This document shows positions 46,708 through 56,101 of a stretch of DNA of 64,000 nt, piece by piece. A program made the position numbers and the translations under genes. Where the stretch lies: assembly GCF_011758655.1 (NCBI RefSeq), contig NZ_JAAMPA010000002.1:310001-374000 (forward strand), read 5' to 3'. The notes under the pieces were generated by a model. It worked only from the letters and a program-made list of their open reading frames with translations, made no database searches and had not been told where the DNA came from. Position 1 is the stretch's first letter. Every line of letters begins with the position of its first letter. Source of the DNA: Modestobacter marinus (GTDB lineage: Bacteria > Actinomycetota > Actinomycetes > Mycobacteriales > Geodermatophilaceae).

Positions 46708-48213
46708 ATGAGCGTGCGACGGGTGATGGGCACGGAACTGGAGTACGGCATCTCGGTGCCCGGGCAGCCAGGGGCGAACCCGACGACGCTGTCGAGCCAG
46801 GTGGTGAACGCCTGGGCGGTGGCCGAGGCGCCGACCCCGCGGCGGCCGCGGTGGGACTTCGAGGAGGAGTCGCCGCTGCGCGACGCCCGCGGGTTCGACC
46901 TGTCCCCGGCCCAGGCGCTGGACCACAACGACCTGGACGACGACTCGGGGATGGCCAACGTCATCCTCACCAACGGTGCCCGGCTCTACGTCGACCACGC
47001 CCACCCCGAGTACTCCACGCCCGAGGTCACCAACCCGCGGGACATCGTGCTGTGGGACAAGGCGGGGGAGCAGGTGATGGCCGAGGCGGCGCGGCGCGCC
47101 GCACGCATCCCGGGCACCCAGCCCATCCAGCTCTACAAGAACAACACCGACGGCAAGGGCGCCTCCTACGGCGCGCACGAGAACTACCTGATGAGCCGGT
47201 CGACGCCGTTCATCGACATCATCCGCGGGCTGATCCCGTTCTTCGTCACCCGCCAGGTGTTCGCCGGCGCCGGCCGGGTCGGGATCGGCCCGGAGGGGCG
47301 CACCGACGGCTTCCAGCTGTCCCAGCGGGCCGACTTCTTCGAGGTCGAGGTGGGCCTGGAGACGACGCTCAAGCGGCCGATCATCAACACCCGGGACGAG
47401 CCGCACGCCAACCCCGACGACTACCGCCGGCTGCACGTGATCATCGGCGACGCCAACCTCGCCGAGCTGTCGACGTACCTCAAGGTCGGGACGACAGCGC
47501 TCGTCCTGGCCATGATCGAGGCGCGGGCGCTGACCCAGGACCTGACCATCGAGGAGCCGGTCGAGGCACTCCAGGCGATCAGCCACGACCCGTCGCTGAC
47601 CCACCAGGTGCGGCTGCGCGACGGCCGCCGGCTGACGGCGATCGAGGTCCAGCGCGAGTACCTGGCCCAGGCGCAGAAGTTCGTCGCCGACAACGGGGAC
47701 GACGACGAGCAGACCGCCGACGTGCTGGCCCGGTGGGCCGAGGTGCTCGACGACCTCGCCGTCGACCCGATGCGGCTGGCCGACCGGCTGGACTGGCCGG
47801 CCAAGCTCCGGCTGCTGGAGGGGTACCGGCAGCGCGACGGGCTCAGCTGGGGCGACGCCCGGCTCAAGCTGGTCGACCTGCAGTACTCCGACGTCCGGCC
47901 GGACAAGGGCCTCTACCACCGGCTGGTGGCCCGCGGCTCCATGCAGCGGCTGCTCACCGACGCCGAGGTGACCGAGGCGATGACCCGCCCTCCGGCGGAC
48001 ACCCGGGCCTACTTCCGTGGCGAGTGCCTGCGCCGCTACCCGGGCCAGGTCGCTGCCGCATCGTGGGACTCGGTGGTCTTCGACGTCGGCCGGGAGAACC
48101 TGGTGCGCATCCCGACGATGGAGCCGCTGCGGGGCACCCGGGAGCACGTCGGGGCACTGTTCGACGCCACCTCCACCGCCGCCGAGCTGGTCGACCGGAT
48201 CACCGCCCGCTGA
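46708..48213 (+). CDS. dop: Pup deamidase/depupylase Dop
   Basis: A 501-residue ATP-binding enzyme of the carboxylate-amine ligase fold. It deamidates the C-terminal Gln of Pup and removes Pup from substrates. Motifs: [19 protein letters not shown] (active-site region), [31 protein letters not shown] and INTRDEPHA. The insertion of about 35 residues after residue 40 (the Dop loop, [19 protein letters not shown]) separates it from PafA, which is also present here. Typical length. Leaderless start. Confidence 0.97.
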   Translation: MSVRRVMGTELEYGISVPGQPGANPTTLSSQVVNAWAVAEAPTPRRPRWDFEEESPLRDARGFDLSPAQALDHNDLDDDSGMANVILTNGARLYVDHAHPEYSTPEVTNPRDIVLWDKAGEQVMAEAARRAARIPGTQPIQLYKNNTDGKGASYGAHENYLMSRSTPFIDIIRGLIPFFVTRQVFAGAGRVGIGPEGRTDGFQLSQRADFFEVEVGLETTLKRPIINTRDEPHANPDDYRRLHVIIGDANLAELSTYLKVGTTALVLAMIEARALTQDLTIEEPVEALQAISHDPSLTHQVRLRDGRRLTAIEVQREYLAQAQKFVADNGDDDEQTADVLARWAEVLDDLAVDPMRLADRLDWPAKLRLLEGYRQRDGLSWGDARLKLVDLQYSDVRPDKGLYHRLVARGSMQRLLTDAEVTEAMTRPPADTRAYFRGECLRRYPGQVAAASWDSVVFDVGRENLVRIPTMEPLRGTREHVGALFDATSTAAELVDRITAR

Positions 48214-48318
48214 CCTCCGGCTCCGCTGGAACGCGAGGACCGCGCCAGCGGCGAACTGTCACACCTCGCGGGTAGCTTCTGCCTCAGCACGACCCAGCAG
48301 CGAGCTCCGGAGGGTGAG

Positions 48319-48528
48319 ATGGCCACGAGGGACACCGGCGGGCAGCAGAAGGCCACGCGCACGCGCGAGGAGACCGAGGAGGTCGAGGCGTCGGTCGACA
48401 CCGAGGCCGCCGAGCGGCACAAGGAGATGACCGACGACGTCGACTCCATCCTCGATGAGATCGACGGCGTGCTCGAGGAGAATGCCGAGGAATTCGTGAG
48501 GAGCTACGTGCAAAAAGGGGGCCAATAG
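48319..48528 (+). CDS. pup: Prokaryotic ubiquitin-like protein Pup
   Basis: A 69-residue largely disordered tag. C-terminal half: KEMTDDVDSILDEIDGVLEE (ARC-binding helix) and the end YVQKGGQ, so the last residue is Gln and must be deamidated by Dop before PafA can ligate it. ATG with CCGGAGG. The final codons use A- and T-ending forms (GAA, CAA, AAA, CAA), and the stop lies inside a hairpin (48522-48540). It is followed by an endonuclease gene rather than directly by prcB. Confidence 0.97.
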   Translation: MATRDTGGQQKATRTREETEEVEASVDTEAAERHKEMTDDVDSILDEIDGVLEENAEEFVRSYVQKGGQ

Positions 48529-48540
48529 ACATTCTATTGG
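48522..48540 (+). other. AT-rich hairpin across the pup stop codon
   Basis: CCAATAG (48522-48528, includes the stop TAG) and CTATTGG (48534-48540), 5-nt loop ACATT. It is preceded by A5G5 (CAAAAAGGGGG) inside the last pup codons and followed by TGTAATTAGA. This is the least GC-rich spot in the region and could slow or terminate transcription or protect the pup 3' end. Confidence 0.6.
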
Positions 48541-48550
48541 TGTAATTAGA

Positions 48551-49234
48551 ATGGTCGAGTCGAAGTACTGCAAGGACTGCGGTGAAGTCCGGCCAGCAGG
48601 AGAGTTCACATCCGACCGCCGAAGGGCTGACGGCCTGAGCTTCTACTGCAAGACCCATGCTCGCCGGCGCCATCTCGCCGCCAAGGACGCTCGACGAGGT
48701 CGCCCACGCGCCAGGCATCGGCGCGAAACGGTGGTCGGCGACGGGGAGAAGTGGTGCCCGGATTGCGCACAGGTGAAGCCGATCGATGACTTCGTGCGCA
48801 ACGCCAGCCAACCATCCGGTCGAGCGCCGTATTGCAAGCCTTGCCACAACGCCCGGGGCAAGGCCTCGAAGGAGAAGGCCGGCGGGTCCCGCACATACCA
48901 CCTCCAGCGGCGGTACGGCATCACCGCTGCCGAGGCCGACGCCATGCTGTCCGACCAGGGAGGGCTCTGCGCGATCTGTCTGGAGGCGCCGGCGGCGCAC
49001 GTCGACCACGACCACGAGACCGGTGCCGTCCGCGCACTGCTGTGCTTCAACTGCAACGGGGGCCTGGGTCAGTTCCGGGACGACCCGGTCGCGTTGCGGG
49101 CTGCAGCGGACTACGTCGAGCACCATCGCGAACGCCCGCGGGTTCCCGACGTCCGGGGGTCCGCGGGGTCAGCACGAGCGACCCCGGACAGCCCTGGGAT
49201 GGCGCGGTGGCGGGCGATGCAGGCAGCCGACTGA
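48551..49234 (+). CDS. Endonuclease VII-type HNH protein between pup and prcB
   Basis: A 227-residue protein. Paired CxxC motifs near residues 7-10 and 69-72 suggest two short zinc knuckles ([26 protein letters not shown]) each with a partner C-H or CxxC. The C-terminal part is a recombination endonuclease VII-like [23 protein letters not shown] and [13 protein letters not shown]. Roughly a quarter of the first hundred codons end in A or T, unlike neighbouring genes, suggesting transfer or a different history. Its role in the proteasome locus is unknown. Confidence 0.85.
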   Translation: MVESKYCKDCGEVRPAGEFTSDRRRADGLSFYCKTHARRRHLAAKDARRGRPRARHRRETVVGDGEKWCPDCAQVKPIDDFVRNASQPSGRAPYCKPCHNARGKASKEKAGGSRTYHLQRRYGITAAEADAMLSDQGGLCAICLEAPAAHVDHDHETGAVRALLCFNCNGGLGQFRDDPVALRAAADYVEHHRERPRVPDVRGSAGSARATPDSPGMARWRAMQAAD

Positions 49235-49392
49235 CGGACGCAGGTCCGCGTCGCCGGGTCGGACGGCCGTCCCCGCGGGTGTCCGTGCGGTGGCCGACCG
49301 CGCCGGTAGGGTCGCACCGACGTCCGGCGGAGTCCGCCGGGGAAGCAGTGCAGCAGAGGCCGCGCACGCCTGGCGGCGAGAGAGGCGGATGG

Positions 49393-50235
49393 GTGACCGA
49401 GACGTCAGCTGGTCGGAGCGGGTTCCCGCCCGCGTACCTGGACCGGGTGGGCTCCTCGTTCACCGACTTCCTGGGCACCACCGCCCCCGATCTGCTGCCC
49501 GGGCGGCGCACCGTCCCGACGATGTCGGTGGCTGACCTGGCCCCGCACGCCACCACCATCGTGGCCGCCACCTTCGACGGCGGTGTGCTGATGGGCGGCG
49601 ACCGGCGGGCGACCATGGGCAACCTCATCTCCAGCCGGGACATCGAGAAGGTCTACGCCGCCGACTCCTGGTCGGTCATCGGCATCGCCGGTGCCGCGGG
49701 CATCGCGATCGAGATGGTCCGGCTCTACCAGGTCGAGCTCGAGCACTACGAGAAGATCGAGGGGCTGACGATGTCCCTCGACGGCAAGGCCAACCGCCTC
49801 GCCGCGATGATCCGGGGCAACCTCGGCGCCGCCATGCAGGGCCTCGCCGTCGTCCCGCTGTTCGCCGGCTACGACCTCGACGCGGCCGAGGGCGTCAGCC
49901 CGGGCCGGATCTTCAGCTACGACGTCACCGGCGGGAACTACGAGGAGCGCGGCTACGCCTCGGTCGGCTCCGGCTCGCTGTTCGCCCGGAACTCGCTGAA
50001 GAAGACCTGGCGCCCCGGCCTGTCCGCCGACGCCGCCACCCGCACCCTCGTCGAGGCCCTCTACGACGCCGCCGACGACGACTCCGCCACCGGTGGCCCC
50101 GACACCGTGCGCCGGCTCTACCCGATCGTCTACCGGGTCGACGCCGAGGGCGCCGTCCGGCTCCCGGACGACGAGGTCGCCGCCATCGCCACCACCATCG
50201 TCGCGGAGCGGTCCGCCGCGGACGGGCAGGGCTGA
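49393..50235 (+). CDS. prcB: Proteasome beta subunit PrcB
   Basis: A 280-residue precursor of the catalytic subunit. A 53-residue propeptide precedes Thr54 ([13 protein letters not shown]), the N-terminal nucleophile after self-cleavage. Conserved [19 protein letters not shown] supplies the catalytic Lys-like region. GTG at 49393 preceded by GGCGGATG and the preceding 160 bp include no other gene. prcA follows three bases later, so the two form one operon, matching their assembly as alpha7-beta7-beta7-alpha7. Confidence 0.97.
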   Translation: MTETSAGRSGFPPAYLDRVGSSFTDFLGTTAPDLLPGRRTVPTMSVADLAPHATTIVAATFDGGVLMGGDRRATMGNLISSRDIEKVYAADSWSVIGIAGAAGIAIEMVRLYQVELEHYEKIEGLTMSLDGKANRLAAMIRGNLGAAMQGLAVVPLFAGYDLDAAEGVSPGRIFSYDVTGGNYEERGYASVGSGSLFARNSLKKTWRPGLSADAATRTLVEALYDAADDDSATGGPDTVRRLYPIVYRVDAEGAVRLPDDEVAAIATTIVAERSAADGQG

Positions 50236-50238
50236 GCC

Positions 50239-51156
50239 ATGACCATGCCGTACTACGCCTCGGCCGAGCAGGTCATGCGGGACCGCTCGGAGTACGCCCG
50301 CAAGGGCATCTCCCGCGGTCGCAGCGTCGCCGTCCTCACCTACGCCGACGGCGTGCTGTTCATCGCCGAGAACCCCAGCGCCACCCTGCACAAGGTCAGC
50401 GAGCTCTACGACCGGATCGGGTTCGCCGCGGTCGGCCGCTACTCCGAGTTCGAGAGCCTGCGGGTCGCCGGGATCCGGCTGGCCGACGTCCGCGGCTACT
50501 CCTACAACCGGCGGGACGTCACCGGCCGGGTCATCGCCAACGCCTACGCGCAGACCCTCGGCGCCGTCTTCACCGAGCAGATGAAGCCCTTCGAGGTCGA
50601 GCTCTGCGTGGCCGAGGTGGGGGAGGACCCCGCCTCCGACCAGCTCTACCGGCTCACCTTCGACGGGTCGATCGTCGACGAGTCCTCCTTCGTGGTCATG
50701 GGCGGGCAGGCCGAGGCCGTCAGCAGCCACCTGCGCGAGCACTTCACCCCCGGCCTCAGCCTGACCGACGCCCTGCAGGTCGGCGTCCGCGCGCTGTCCG
50801 CGGTCAGCCCGGTCACCGCAGCCAACGGCGGGGCGCACGACCAGCTGCCCGCCGGACAGCTCGAGGTGGCCGTCCTGGACCGACGGCGGCCCAAGCGGGC
50901 GTTCCGCCGGGTCGTGGGTGCAGCGCTGACCGACCTCCTCTCCGGCCAGCCGGCCGACACGACGGCCACGGAGAGCCCCGCCGAGGCGGCCTCCACCCAC
51001 CCGCCCAGCGCCCCGGCACCGGGCACCCCCGCCGGGCTCGGTGACCCGGCGGCCGTCGACACCGCCGGCGGCACCGAGGAGGCCTCGGCCCAGCCCAGCA
51101 CGCAGGACGGCGTGGGCGGCGGGACCGACGGCACCACTCCGGCCAGCGAGCAGTGA
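50239..51156 (+). CDS. prcA: Proteasome alpha subunit PrcA
   Basis: A 305-residue subunit forming the gate rings of the 20S core. N-terminal gate segment [24 protein letters not shown], then [20 protein letters not shown] and the family strand pattern. Residues about 230-305 are a disordered Pro/Ala/Thr/Glu tail, longer than the fold needs. It follows prcB by three bases. Docking of ARC's QYL end occurs in the alpha ring (family knowledge). Confidence 0.97.
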   Translation: MTMPYYASAEQVMRDRSEYARKGISRGRSVAVLTYADGVLFIAENPSATLHKVSELYDRIGFAAVGRYSEFESLRVAGIRLADVRGYSYNRRDVTGRVIANAYAQTLGAVFTEQMKPFEVELCVAEVGEDPASDQLYRLTFDGSIVDESSFVVMGGQAEAVSSHLREHFTPGLSLTDALQVGVRALSAVSPVTAANGGAHDQLPAGQLEVAVLDRRRPKRAFRRVVGAALTDLLSGQPADTTATESPAEAASTHPPSAPAPGTPAGLGDPAAVDTAGGTEEASAQPSTQDGVGGGTDGTTPASEQ

Positions 51157-51202
51157 GCGGCGCGGCGCACTCGGGACACGAGCCGAGTGCGCCGCGGACG
51201 CC

Positions 51203-51208
51203 TAGGCT
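51203..51208 (+). promoter_or_regulatory. -10 element TAGGCT, leaderless pafA promoter
   Basis: TAGGCT, 7-nt spacer, GTG at 51216. Supports the shorter PafA start. Confidence 0.6.
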
Positions 51209-51215
51209 CGGCGAG

Positions 51216-52574
51216 GTGGAACGACGGATCTTCGGCATCGAGACCGAGTACGGCGTCACGTGCACCTTCAAGGGGCAGCGCCGCCTCTCACCCGACGAGG
51301 TGGCCCGCTACCTGTTCCGCCGGGTGGTCTCCTGGGGGCGCAGCTCGAACGTGTTCCTCCGCAACGGCTCCCGGCTCTACCTCGACGTCGGCAGCCACCC
51401 CGAGTACGCCACCGCGGAGTGCGACGACGTCACCGAGCTCGTCGTCCACGACAAGGCCGGTGAGCGGATCCTCGAGGGGCTGCTGGTCGACGCCGAGCAG
51501 CGCCTGAACGAAGAGGGCGTCACCGGCGACATCTACCTGTTCAAGAACAACACCGACTCGGCCGGCAACAGCTACGGCTGCCACGAGAACTACCTGGTCG
51601 GCCGGCACGGGGAGTTCAGCCGGATGGCCGACGTCCTCATCCCGTTCCTGGTCAGCCGGCAGATGGTGGTCGGCGCGGGCAAGGTGCTGCAGACCCCGCG
51701 CGGGGCGGTCTACTGCGTCAGCCAGCGGGCCGAGCACATCTGGGAGGGCGTCTCCAGCGCCACCACCCGGTCGCGGCCGATCATCAACACCCGCGACGAG
51801 CCGCACGCCGACGCGGAGAAGTACCGCCGGCTGCACGTCATCGTCGGCGACTCGAACATGAGCGAGACGACGACGCTTCTCAAGGTCACCATCACCGACC
51901 TGGTGCTGCGGATGATCGAGCAGGGCGTGGTGCTGAGGGACATGACCCTGGAGAACCCGATCCGGGCGATCCGGGAGATCAGCCACGACCTCACCGGCCG
52001 CCGCAAGGTCCGGCTCGCCAACGGCCGGGAGATGTCGGCCCTGGAGATCCAGCAGGAGTACCACGACCGCGCCGCCGAGTTCGTCGACCGCGAGGGCTAC
52101 GGCCCGGTGCACCGGCAGATGCTCGAGCTGTGGGGGCGCACGCTCAAGGCCGTCGACAGCGGTGACCTCTCGCTGATCGACCGGGAGATCGACTGGGCCA
52201 TCAAGCACCAGCTGCTGCACCGGTACATGGCCAAGCGCGACCTCTCGCTGTCCAGCTCCCGGGTCGCCCAGATGGACCTCGCCTACCACGACATCCGACG
52301 CAACCGGGGCCTGTACTACCTGCTGGAGAAGGCGGGCCAGGTCGAGCGGGTGGCCCACGACCCGGCGATCTTCGAGGCGAAGAACGTCCCCCCGCAGACC
52401 ACCCGGGCCAAGCTGCGCGGTGAGTTCATCCGCCGCGCCCAGGACAAGCGCCGCGACTTCACCGTCGACTGGGTGCACCTCAAGCTCAACGACCAGGCCC
52501 AGCGCACCGTCCTGTGCAAGGACCCGTTCAAGGCCGTCGACGAGCGGGTGGAGAAGCTCATCGCGTCCATGTGA
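51216..52574 (+). CDS. pafA: Pup-protein ligase PafA
   Basis: A 452-residue ATP-dependent ligase that joins the C-terminal glutamate of deamidated Pup to substrate lysines. Motifs parallel to Dop: [45 protein letters not shown] and INTRDEPHA, but without the Dop-loop insertion. The GTG at 51216 gives the canonical N-terminus and normal length; a longer upstream frame is not needed. Leaderless promoter between prcA and pafA means it can be expressed apart from the core subunits. Confidence 0.97.
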   Translation: MERRIFGIETEYGVTCTFKGQRRLSPDEVARYLFRRVVSWGRSSNVFLRNGSRLYLDVGSHPEYATAECDDVTELVVHDKAGERILEGLLVDAEQRLNEEGVTGDIYLFKNNTDSAGNSYGCHENYLVGRHGEFSRMADVLIPFLVSRQMVVGAGKVLQTPRGAVYCVSQRAEHIWEGVSSATTRSRPIINTRDEPHADAEKYRRLHVIVGDSNMSETTTLLKVTITDLVLRMIEQGVVLRDMTLENPIRAIREISHDLTGRRKVRLANGREMSALEIQQEYHDRAAEFVDREGYGPVHRQMLELWGRTLKAVDSGDLSLIDREIDWAIKHQLLHRYMAKRDLSLSSSRVAQMDLAYHDIRRNRGLYYLLEKAGQVERVAHDPAIFEAKNVPPQTTRAKLRGEFIRRAQDKRRDFTVDWVHLKLNDQAQRTVLCKDPFKAVDERVEKLIASM

Positions 52575-52582
52575 CGCCGGAG

Positions 52583-52620
52583 GACCGCCGCGGGGCCCTC
52601 AGCCGGCACCCGCGGCGGTC
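52583..52620 (+). terminator. Hairpin after pafA
   Basis: 11-bp arms GACCGCCGCGG (52583-52593) and CCGCGGCGGTC (52610-52620), 16-nt loop, eight bases after the stop. Confidence 0.75.
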
Positions 52621-53041
52621 ACCAGCCGTACTCACCCTCGTGGCGTGGGCGGCGGCGGGCCACCGCGCTGACCCGCGTCGTTCCAGCGGCGGCGCCCAGG
52701 CGCGCTGGCCCGCGCAACGTCGGTGACGCACCGGACGGACGCCCGGTGCGCCGATGCCAGGGGGCAGTCCCGGCGTCGGTCAACGGGCGCGGCCCCGGGT
52801 GCGATGGACGGCCGTCCGTGCGCCGGACGGGCAGCCGCGCCCGTTGCTGACCACCGTTGCGCGGGACCGGCGCCGAGCGAGGCCTGACGTCGGCACGCCG
52901 TCCGCCGCCGCTTCTTGATACGACCGTTATCCCCAACTATGCGCCGGCACGCTGCCGGAAGACCAACGACCGCACCGACCAGGGGAGGGGCGGACCCCAC
53001 GGCCGTCTCCCGCAGCACAGCACCGGAACGGAGTGCTCGCC
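52621..53041. other. 421-bp gene-free stretch with nested palindromes
   Basis: No credible frame on either strand. It contains a 13-bp inverted repeat (52781-52793 / 52834-52846, CAACGGGCGCGGC and complement) enclosing a smaller CCGTCCG..CGGACGG hairpin, so an extended cruciform is possible. Near the right end is a relatively AT-rich segment (TTGATACGACCGTTATCCCC, around 52915) that may hold the promoter of the SDR gene. Confidence 0.5.
52781..52846. repeat. Inverted repeat with inner hairpin
   Basis: Outer arms 52781-52793 and 52834-52846 are perfect complements; the inner sequence contains a second dyad (CCGTCCG..CGGACGG). Function unknown. Confidence 0.6.
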
Positions 53042-53821
53042 GTGTGCGTGTCCGTCGACCACACTGCCGCGGTGGGCACCGCACTCGTCACCGGAGTCAG
53101 CCGGCGCAGCTCCATCGGGTTCGCGGTGGCCCGGCGGCTGCTGGAGCGCGGGGACCAGGTCGTCGTCCAGTCCTGGGCACCGCACGACGCCGAGCAACCC
53201 TGGGGCGCCGACGACCTGGCCGCCGTCCTCGCCGAGCTGGGCGACCCGCCGCATCTGCGCGCCGACCTGGCCGACCCCGAAGCCCCGGCCCGGCTGGTGG
53301 CCGCCGCCCGGGACGCCGTCGGACCGCTGACCACCCTGGTCGCCGCGCACGCCCGCAGCGCCCTGGGCCGGTTGGCCGAGGTGACGGCAGCGGAGGTCGA
53401 CCTCTGCTTCGCGGTCAACGCCCGCGGCAGCCTGCTGCTCACCCAGGCCTTCGCCGGCCGGTACGAGCCGGCCGCCGGCCCGGGCGCCGTCGTCCTGTTC
53501 ACGTCGGGCCAGCACCGGGGGCCGATGTCCCGCGAGCTGCCCTACGCGATCAGCAAGGGCGCGATCCAGCAGATGACGCTGTCGCTGGCCGACGAGCTCA
53601 TCGACGCCGACATCACCGTCAACTGCCTGAACACCGGTCCGACCGACACCGGGTGGGCCGATCCGGCCGAGCAGGACGTCGTGGCCCGGCTGATGCCGCG
53701 GGGGCGCTGGAACACCGCCGCCGAGGCAGCCGCCGTCGTCGCCTGGCTGACCGGCCCGGACGCCCGTTCGGTCACGGGACAGACCATCGACGCCGAGGGC
53801 GGCTTCCGCCGCTGGGGATGA
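53042..53821 (+). CDS. SDR-family oxidoreductase (FabG-like)
   Basis: A 259-residue classical SDR: cofactor loop VTGVSRRSSIGFAVA, the NAG position replaced by AAHARS, Ser in FTSGQHRG, catalytic YAISKGA, and C-terminal ITGQTID-like VTGQTIDAEGGFRRWG. The GTG at 53042 is preferred because GGAG lies eight bases upstream; a GTG nine bases earlier is also possible. The AAHARS variant of the NAG turn is unusual. It interrupts the usual pafA-pafB neighbourhood. Confidence 0.88.
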   Translation: MCVSVDHTAAVGTALVTGVSRRSSIGFAVARRLLERGDQVVVQSWAPHDAEQPWGADDLAAVLAELGDPPHLRADLADPEAPARLVAAARDAVGPLTTLVAAHARSALGRLAEVTAAEVDLCFAVNARGSLLLTQAFAGRYEPAAGPGAVVLFTSGQHRGPMSRELPYAISKGAIQQMTLSLADELIDADITVNCLNTGPTDTGWADPAEQDVVARLMPRGRWNTAAEAAAVVAWLTGPDARSVTGQTIDAEGGFRRWG

Positions 53822-53932
53822 AGCCCTAGACGGGGGCGGCAGGTCCCCGTGTTGTGACGGACCGTTATGCCCGACTCCGGCCGCGACGTACCCGGACAAG
53901 CACTGCAAGCAGCGACGAGCCAGGCCGTCCCC

Positions 53933-55051
53933 TCAGGCCGGCGGAGGACCGAACAGGAGCAGCTGCGCAGCGAACCGGCCCGCGGCCGCCGCCGCGAGGA
54001 AGTAGGCGCGGTCCTCGGCCAGGCCACGGCCCATCGTCGACAGCCGCACCGGCGACGCGGCCAGGGCGTCCTCGAGCCCGATCGAGTCGACCCACTCCAC
54101 CGGGTTCCGCTCCGGCTGCCCGGCCAGGTCCTCCTCGACCTGGGTGCCCAGGTCCGAGCCCAGCCCGCGGGGCGCGACCAGGGTGACCCCACCCAGCGCG
54201 ACCCGCCCGAACGCGGTCAGCGAGTGGTGCGAGACGCCGCGGTGCCGGGGTCGGGGGTCGGCGTCGGAGATGCGCAACGCGCCGACGGCGCGGCCGCCGA
54301 GCACGTGCACCGCGTTGCAGGCCTCACCGGCGGCGACCCCGGAGAAGCCCCACGGCGTCCCGGTGCCCAGGTTGCCCGGGCCCTGGGTGACGATCGCGAC
54401 GTCGGCCCGCAGCACGTGCCGCGCAGCCAGCAGCCCGGTGTGCACGGTGACGGCCTCCACGTCGCCACCGAACGCCTGCCCGACGGTGACCACCCCGGCC
54501 AGCGACCCGGCGAGGGTGTCCAGCGTCCGGGAGAACGCCGCGGGCAGCGCCCCGCCATCGGTCATCACGTAGGCCACCCGCAGCGCCGGGTCGGTGACGT
54601 GCACACCGGCCAGCACCGCCGGCAGGGCCGAGTGCAGGTCGGCCACGACCACGGGCATGCCGTCGAGGTCCTCGGCGCCGGCGATCGTCTCGTGGTGCGG
54701 GGTGTCCTGCTCGTCCACGCCCTGCACTGTCACCTGCAGCGGCGTGTACCGGCCCTTCACCAGGTGGCCGGGGCCGGTCGGGTCCGGCGGCAGCCGGTCG
54801 GGGACGGCGACGACCAGCGCGTACCCGCCGGTGCCCAGCCGCTGCGCCCAGGCCGTGGTGTTCAGCAGCACCTCGTCGTCCACCTGGGGCGTCCCGACCA
54901 GGGAGGGGTGCGCCAGCGCCTTCACCGTCCCGTCCTCGGGCACCTCGACGGTCAGCTCCTGCGCATCCCGCCACGCGCGGCCGAGCTCGGTGACGCGGCC
55001 ACGGCGCCAGCGGATCCGGGAACCGGGGGCGGGGGACGGTGCATCAGTCAC
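53933..55051 (-). CDS. DUF3866 family protein
   Basis: A 372-residue protein of unknown function, recognised by RRGRVTELG, LNTTAWAQRLGTGGYALVV, GHLVKGRYTPLQV, the middle VAYVMTDGGALPAAFS and a late HHSLTAFGRV. No catalytic assignment exists. GTG start at 55051 with leaderless TAGCCT promoter. It is divergent from pafB across 72 bp, so the two leaderless promoters lie back to back. Confidence 0.9.
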   Translation of the reverse strand: MTDAPSPAPGSRIRWRRGRVTELGRAWRDAQELTVEVPEDGTVKALAHPSLVGTPQVDDEVLLNTTAWAQRLGTGGYALVVAVPDRLPPDPTGPGHLVKGRYTPLQVTVQGVDEQDTPHHETIAGAEDLDGMPVVVADLHSALPAVLAGVHVTDPALRVAYVMTDGGALPAAFSRTLDTLAGSLAGVVTVGQAFGGDVEAVTVHTGLLAARHVLRADVAIVTQGPGNLGTGTPWGFSGVAAGEACNAVHVLGGRAVGALRISDADPRPRHRGVSHHSLTAFGRVALGGVTLVAPRGLGSDLGTQVEEDLAGQPERNPVEWVDSIGLEDALAASPVRLSTMGRGLAEDRAYFLAAAAAGRFAAQLLLFGPPPA

Positions 55052-55057
55052 CGGGGG

Positions 55058-55063
55058 AGGCTA
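55058..55063 (-). promoter_or_regulatory. -10 element TAGCCT, leaderless DUF3866 promoter
   Basis: Minus-strand TAGCCT, 6-nt spacer, GTG at 55051. Confidence 0.6.
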
Positions 55064-55111
55064 ACCAGCCCGGCCCCCGGCTGCTGGTCAGTGGCCGGGG
55101 CCGCTGCGCAC

Positions 55112-55117
55112 TAACCT
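55112..55117 (+). promoter_or_regulatory. -10 element TAACCT, leaderless pafB promoter
   Basis: TAACCT, 6-nt spacer, GTG at 55124. This excludes the GTG at 55118, which abuts the hexamer. Confidence 0.6.
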
Positions 55118-55123
55118 GTGCCC

Positions 55124-56101
55124 GTGGCAGCCAAGCGGGCGGAACGACTGGTGAACCTGGTCATCGCCCTGCTCGGGACCCGGCAGTACGTCTCGGCGGC
55201 GAAGATCCGCACGATCGTCCCCGGCTACGAGCCCGACGACGGCACCGACCGCGCCGACGAGGCGTTCAAGCGGATGTTCGAGCGGGACAAGGCCGAGCTG
55301 CGCGAGATCGGCGTCCCCCTGGAGACCGGGCGCACCAGCGCCTTCGACACCGAGGACGGCTACCGCATCGCCCGGGCCGACTACGAGCTGCCGGAGATCA
55401 CCCTCACCGGCGAGGAGGCCGCGGCGGTGGGGTTGGCGCTGCGGCTGTGGCAGTCCGCGCAGCTGGCCGGTGCCGCGCAGGGCGCCCTGGTGAAGCTGCG
55501 GGCCGCCGGCGTGGCGGTCGACCAGTCCCGCGGGTTGTCCATCCAGCCACGCCTGGACGCCGGCGAGCCCGCCTTCGAGCCCTGCTACGCCGCGGCACGC
55601 GACCGCCGGGCACTCACCTTCGACTACCGCCGTCCCGACGAGCAGTCCGCCACCCGCCGCCGGGTGCAGCCGTGGGGCCTGGTGGCCTGGCACGGCCGCT
55701 GGTACCTGGTCGGTCACGACCTGGACCGGCAGGCCGCCCGGGTCTTCCGGCTCTCCCGGGTCACCGGCACCCCGCGGGCCAGCGGCCCCGCCGGCGCCTT
55801 CGAGCCGCCCGCCGACCTGGACCTGGCCTCGGTGGTCGCCGGCTCGGAACGTCGGGAGGAGCAGCTCGTCATCGTCCGGGCCCGGCCGGGCACCGCGATC
55901 GGCCTGCGCCGGCACGCCACCCCGCTGGGGGCCGCCGACGACGGCGACGACCGGCTGGAGCTGCGCACCACCGAGCCCTGGGCGCTGGCCGACGAGCTGG
56001 CCGCCTACGGTCCCGACGTGCTGGTCGAGGCGCCGCAGCGGATGCGGGAGGCGGTCGTGGCCCGGCTCAGCGAGCTGGCCTCCCTGGGGGAGCGGGCATG
56101 A
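55124..56101 (+). CDS. pafB: WYL-domain transcriptional regulator PafB
   Basis: A 325-residue regulator: N-terminal winged helix (KRAERLVNLVIALLGTRQYVSAAKIR), then a WYL domain with RRVQPWGLVAWHGRWYLVGHDLD and a C-terminal WCX domain. With PafC it forms the transcriptional activator of the DNA-damage response in mycobacteria (family knowledge), not a proteasome component. The stop overlaps the pafC start by four bases. GTG 55124 is preferred over 55118 from promoter geometry. Confidence 0.94.
   Translation: MAAKRAERLVNLVIALLGTRQYVSAAKIRTIVPGYEPDDGTDRADEAFKRMFERDKAELREIGVPLETGRTSAFDTEDGYRIARADYELPEITLTGEEAAAVGLALRLWQSAQLAGAAQGALVKLRAAGVAVDQSRGLSIQPRLDAGEPAFEPCYAAARDRRALTFDYRRPDEQSATRRRVQPWGLVAWHGRWYLVGHDLDRQAARVFRLSRVTGTPRASGPAGAFEPPADLDLASVVAGSERREEQLVIVRARPGTAIGLRRHATPLGAADDGDDRLELRTTEPWALADELAAYGPDVLVEAPQRMREAVVARLSELASLGERA

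Noticed and set aside
48500..48545. Programmed frameshift at the A5G5 run near the end of pup
   Set aside because: The in-frame codons CAA AAA GGG GGC do not form a standard X XXY YYZ slippery heptamer, and the unshifted product already ends in the canonical GGQ.
52915..52945. DnaA-box-like TTATCCCC near the SDR gene
   Set aside because: A single imperfect box without clustering or dnaA/dnaN neighbours does not indicate an origin.
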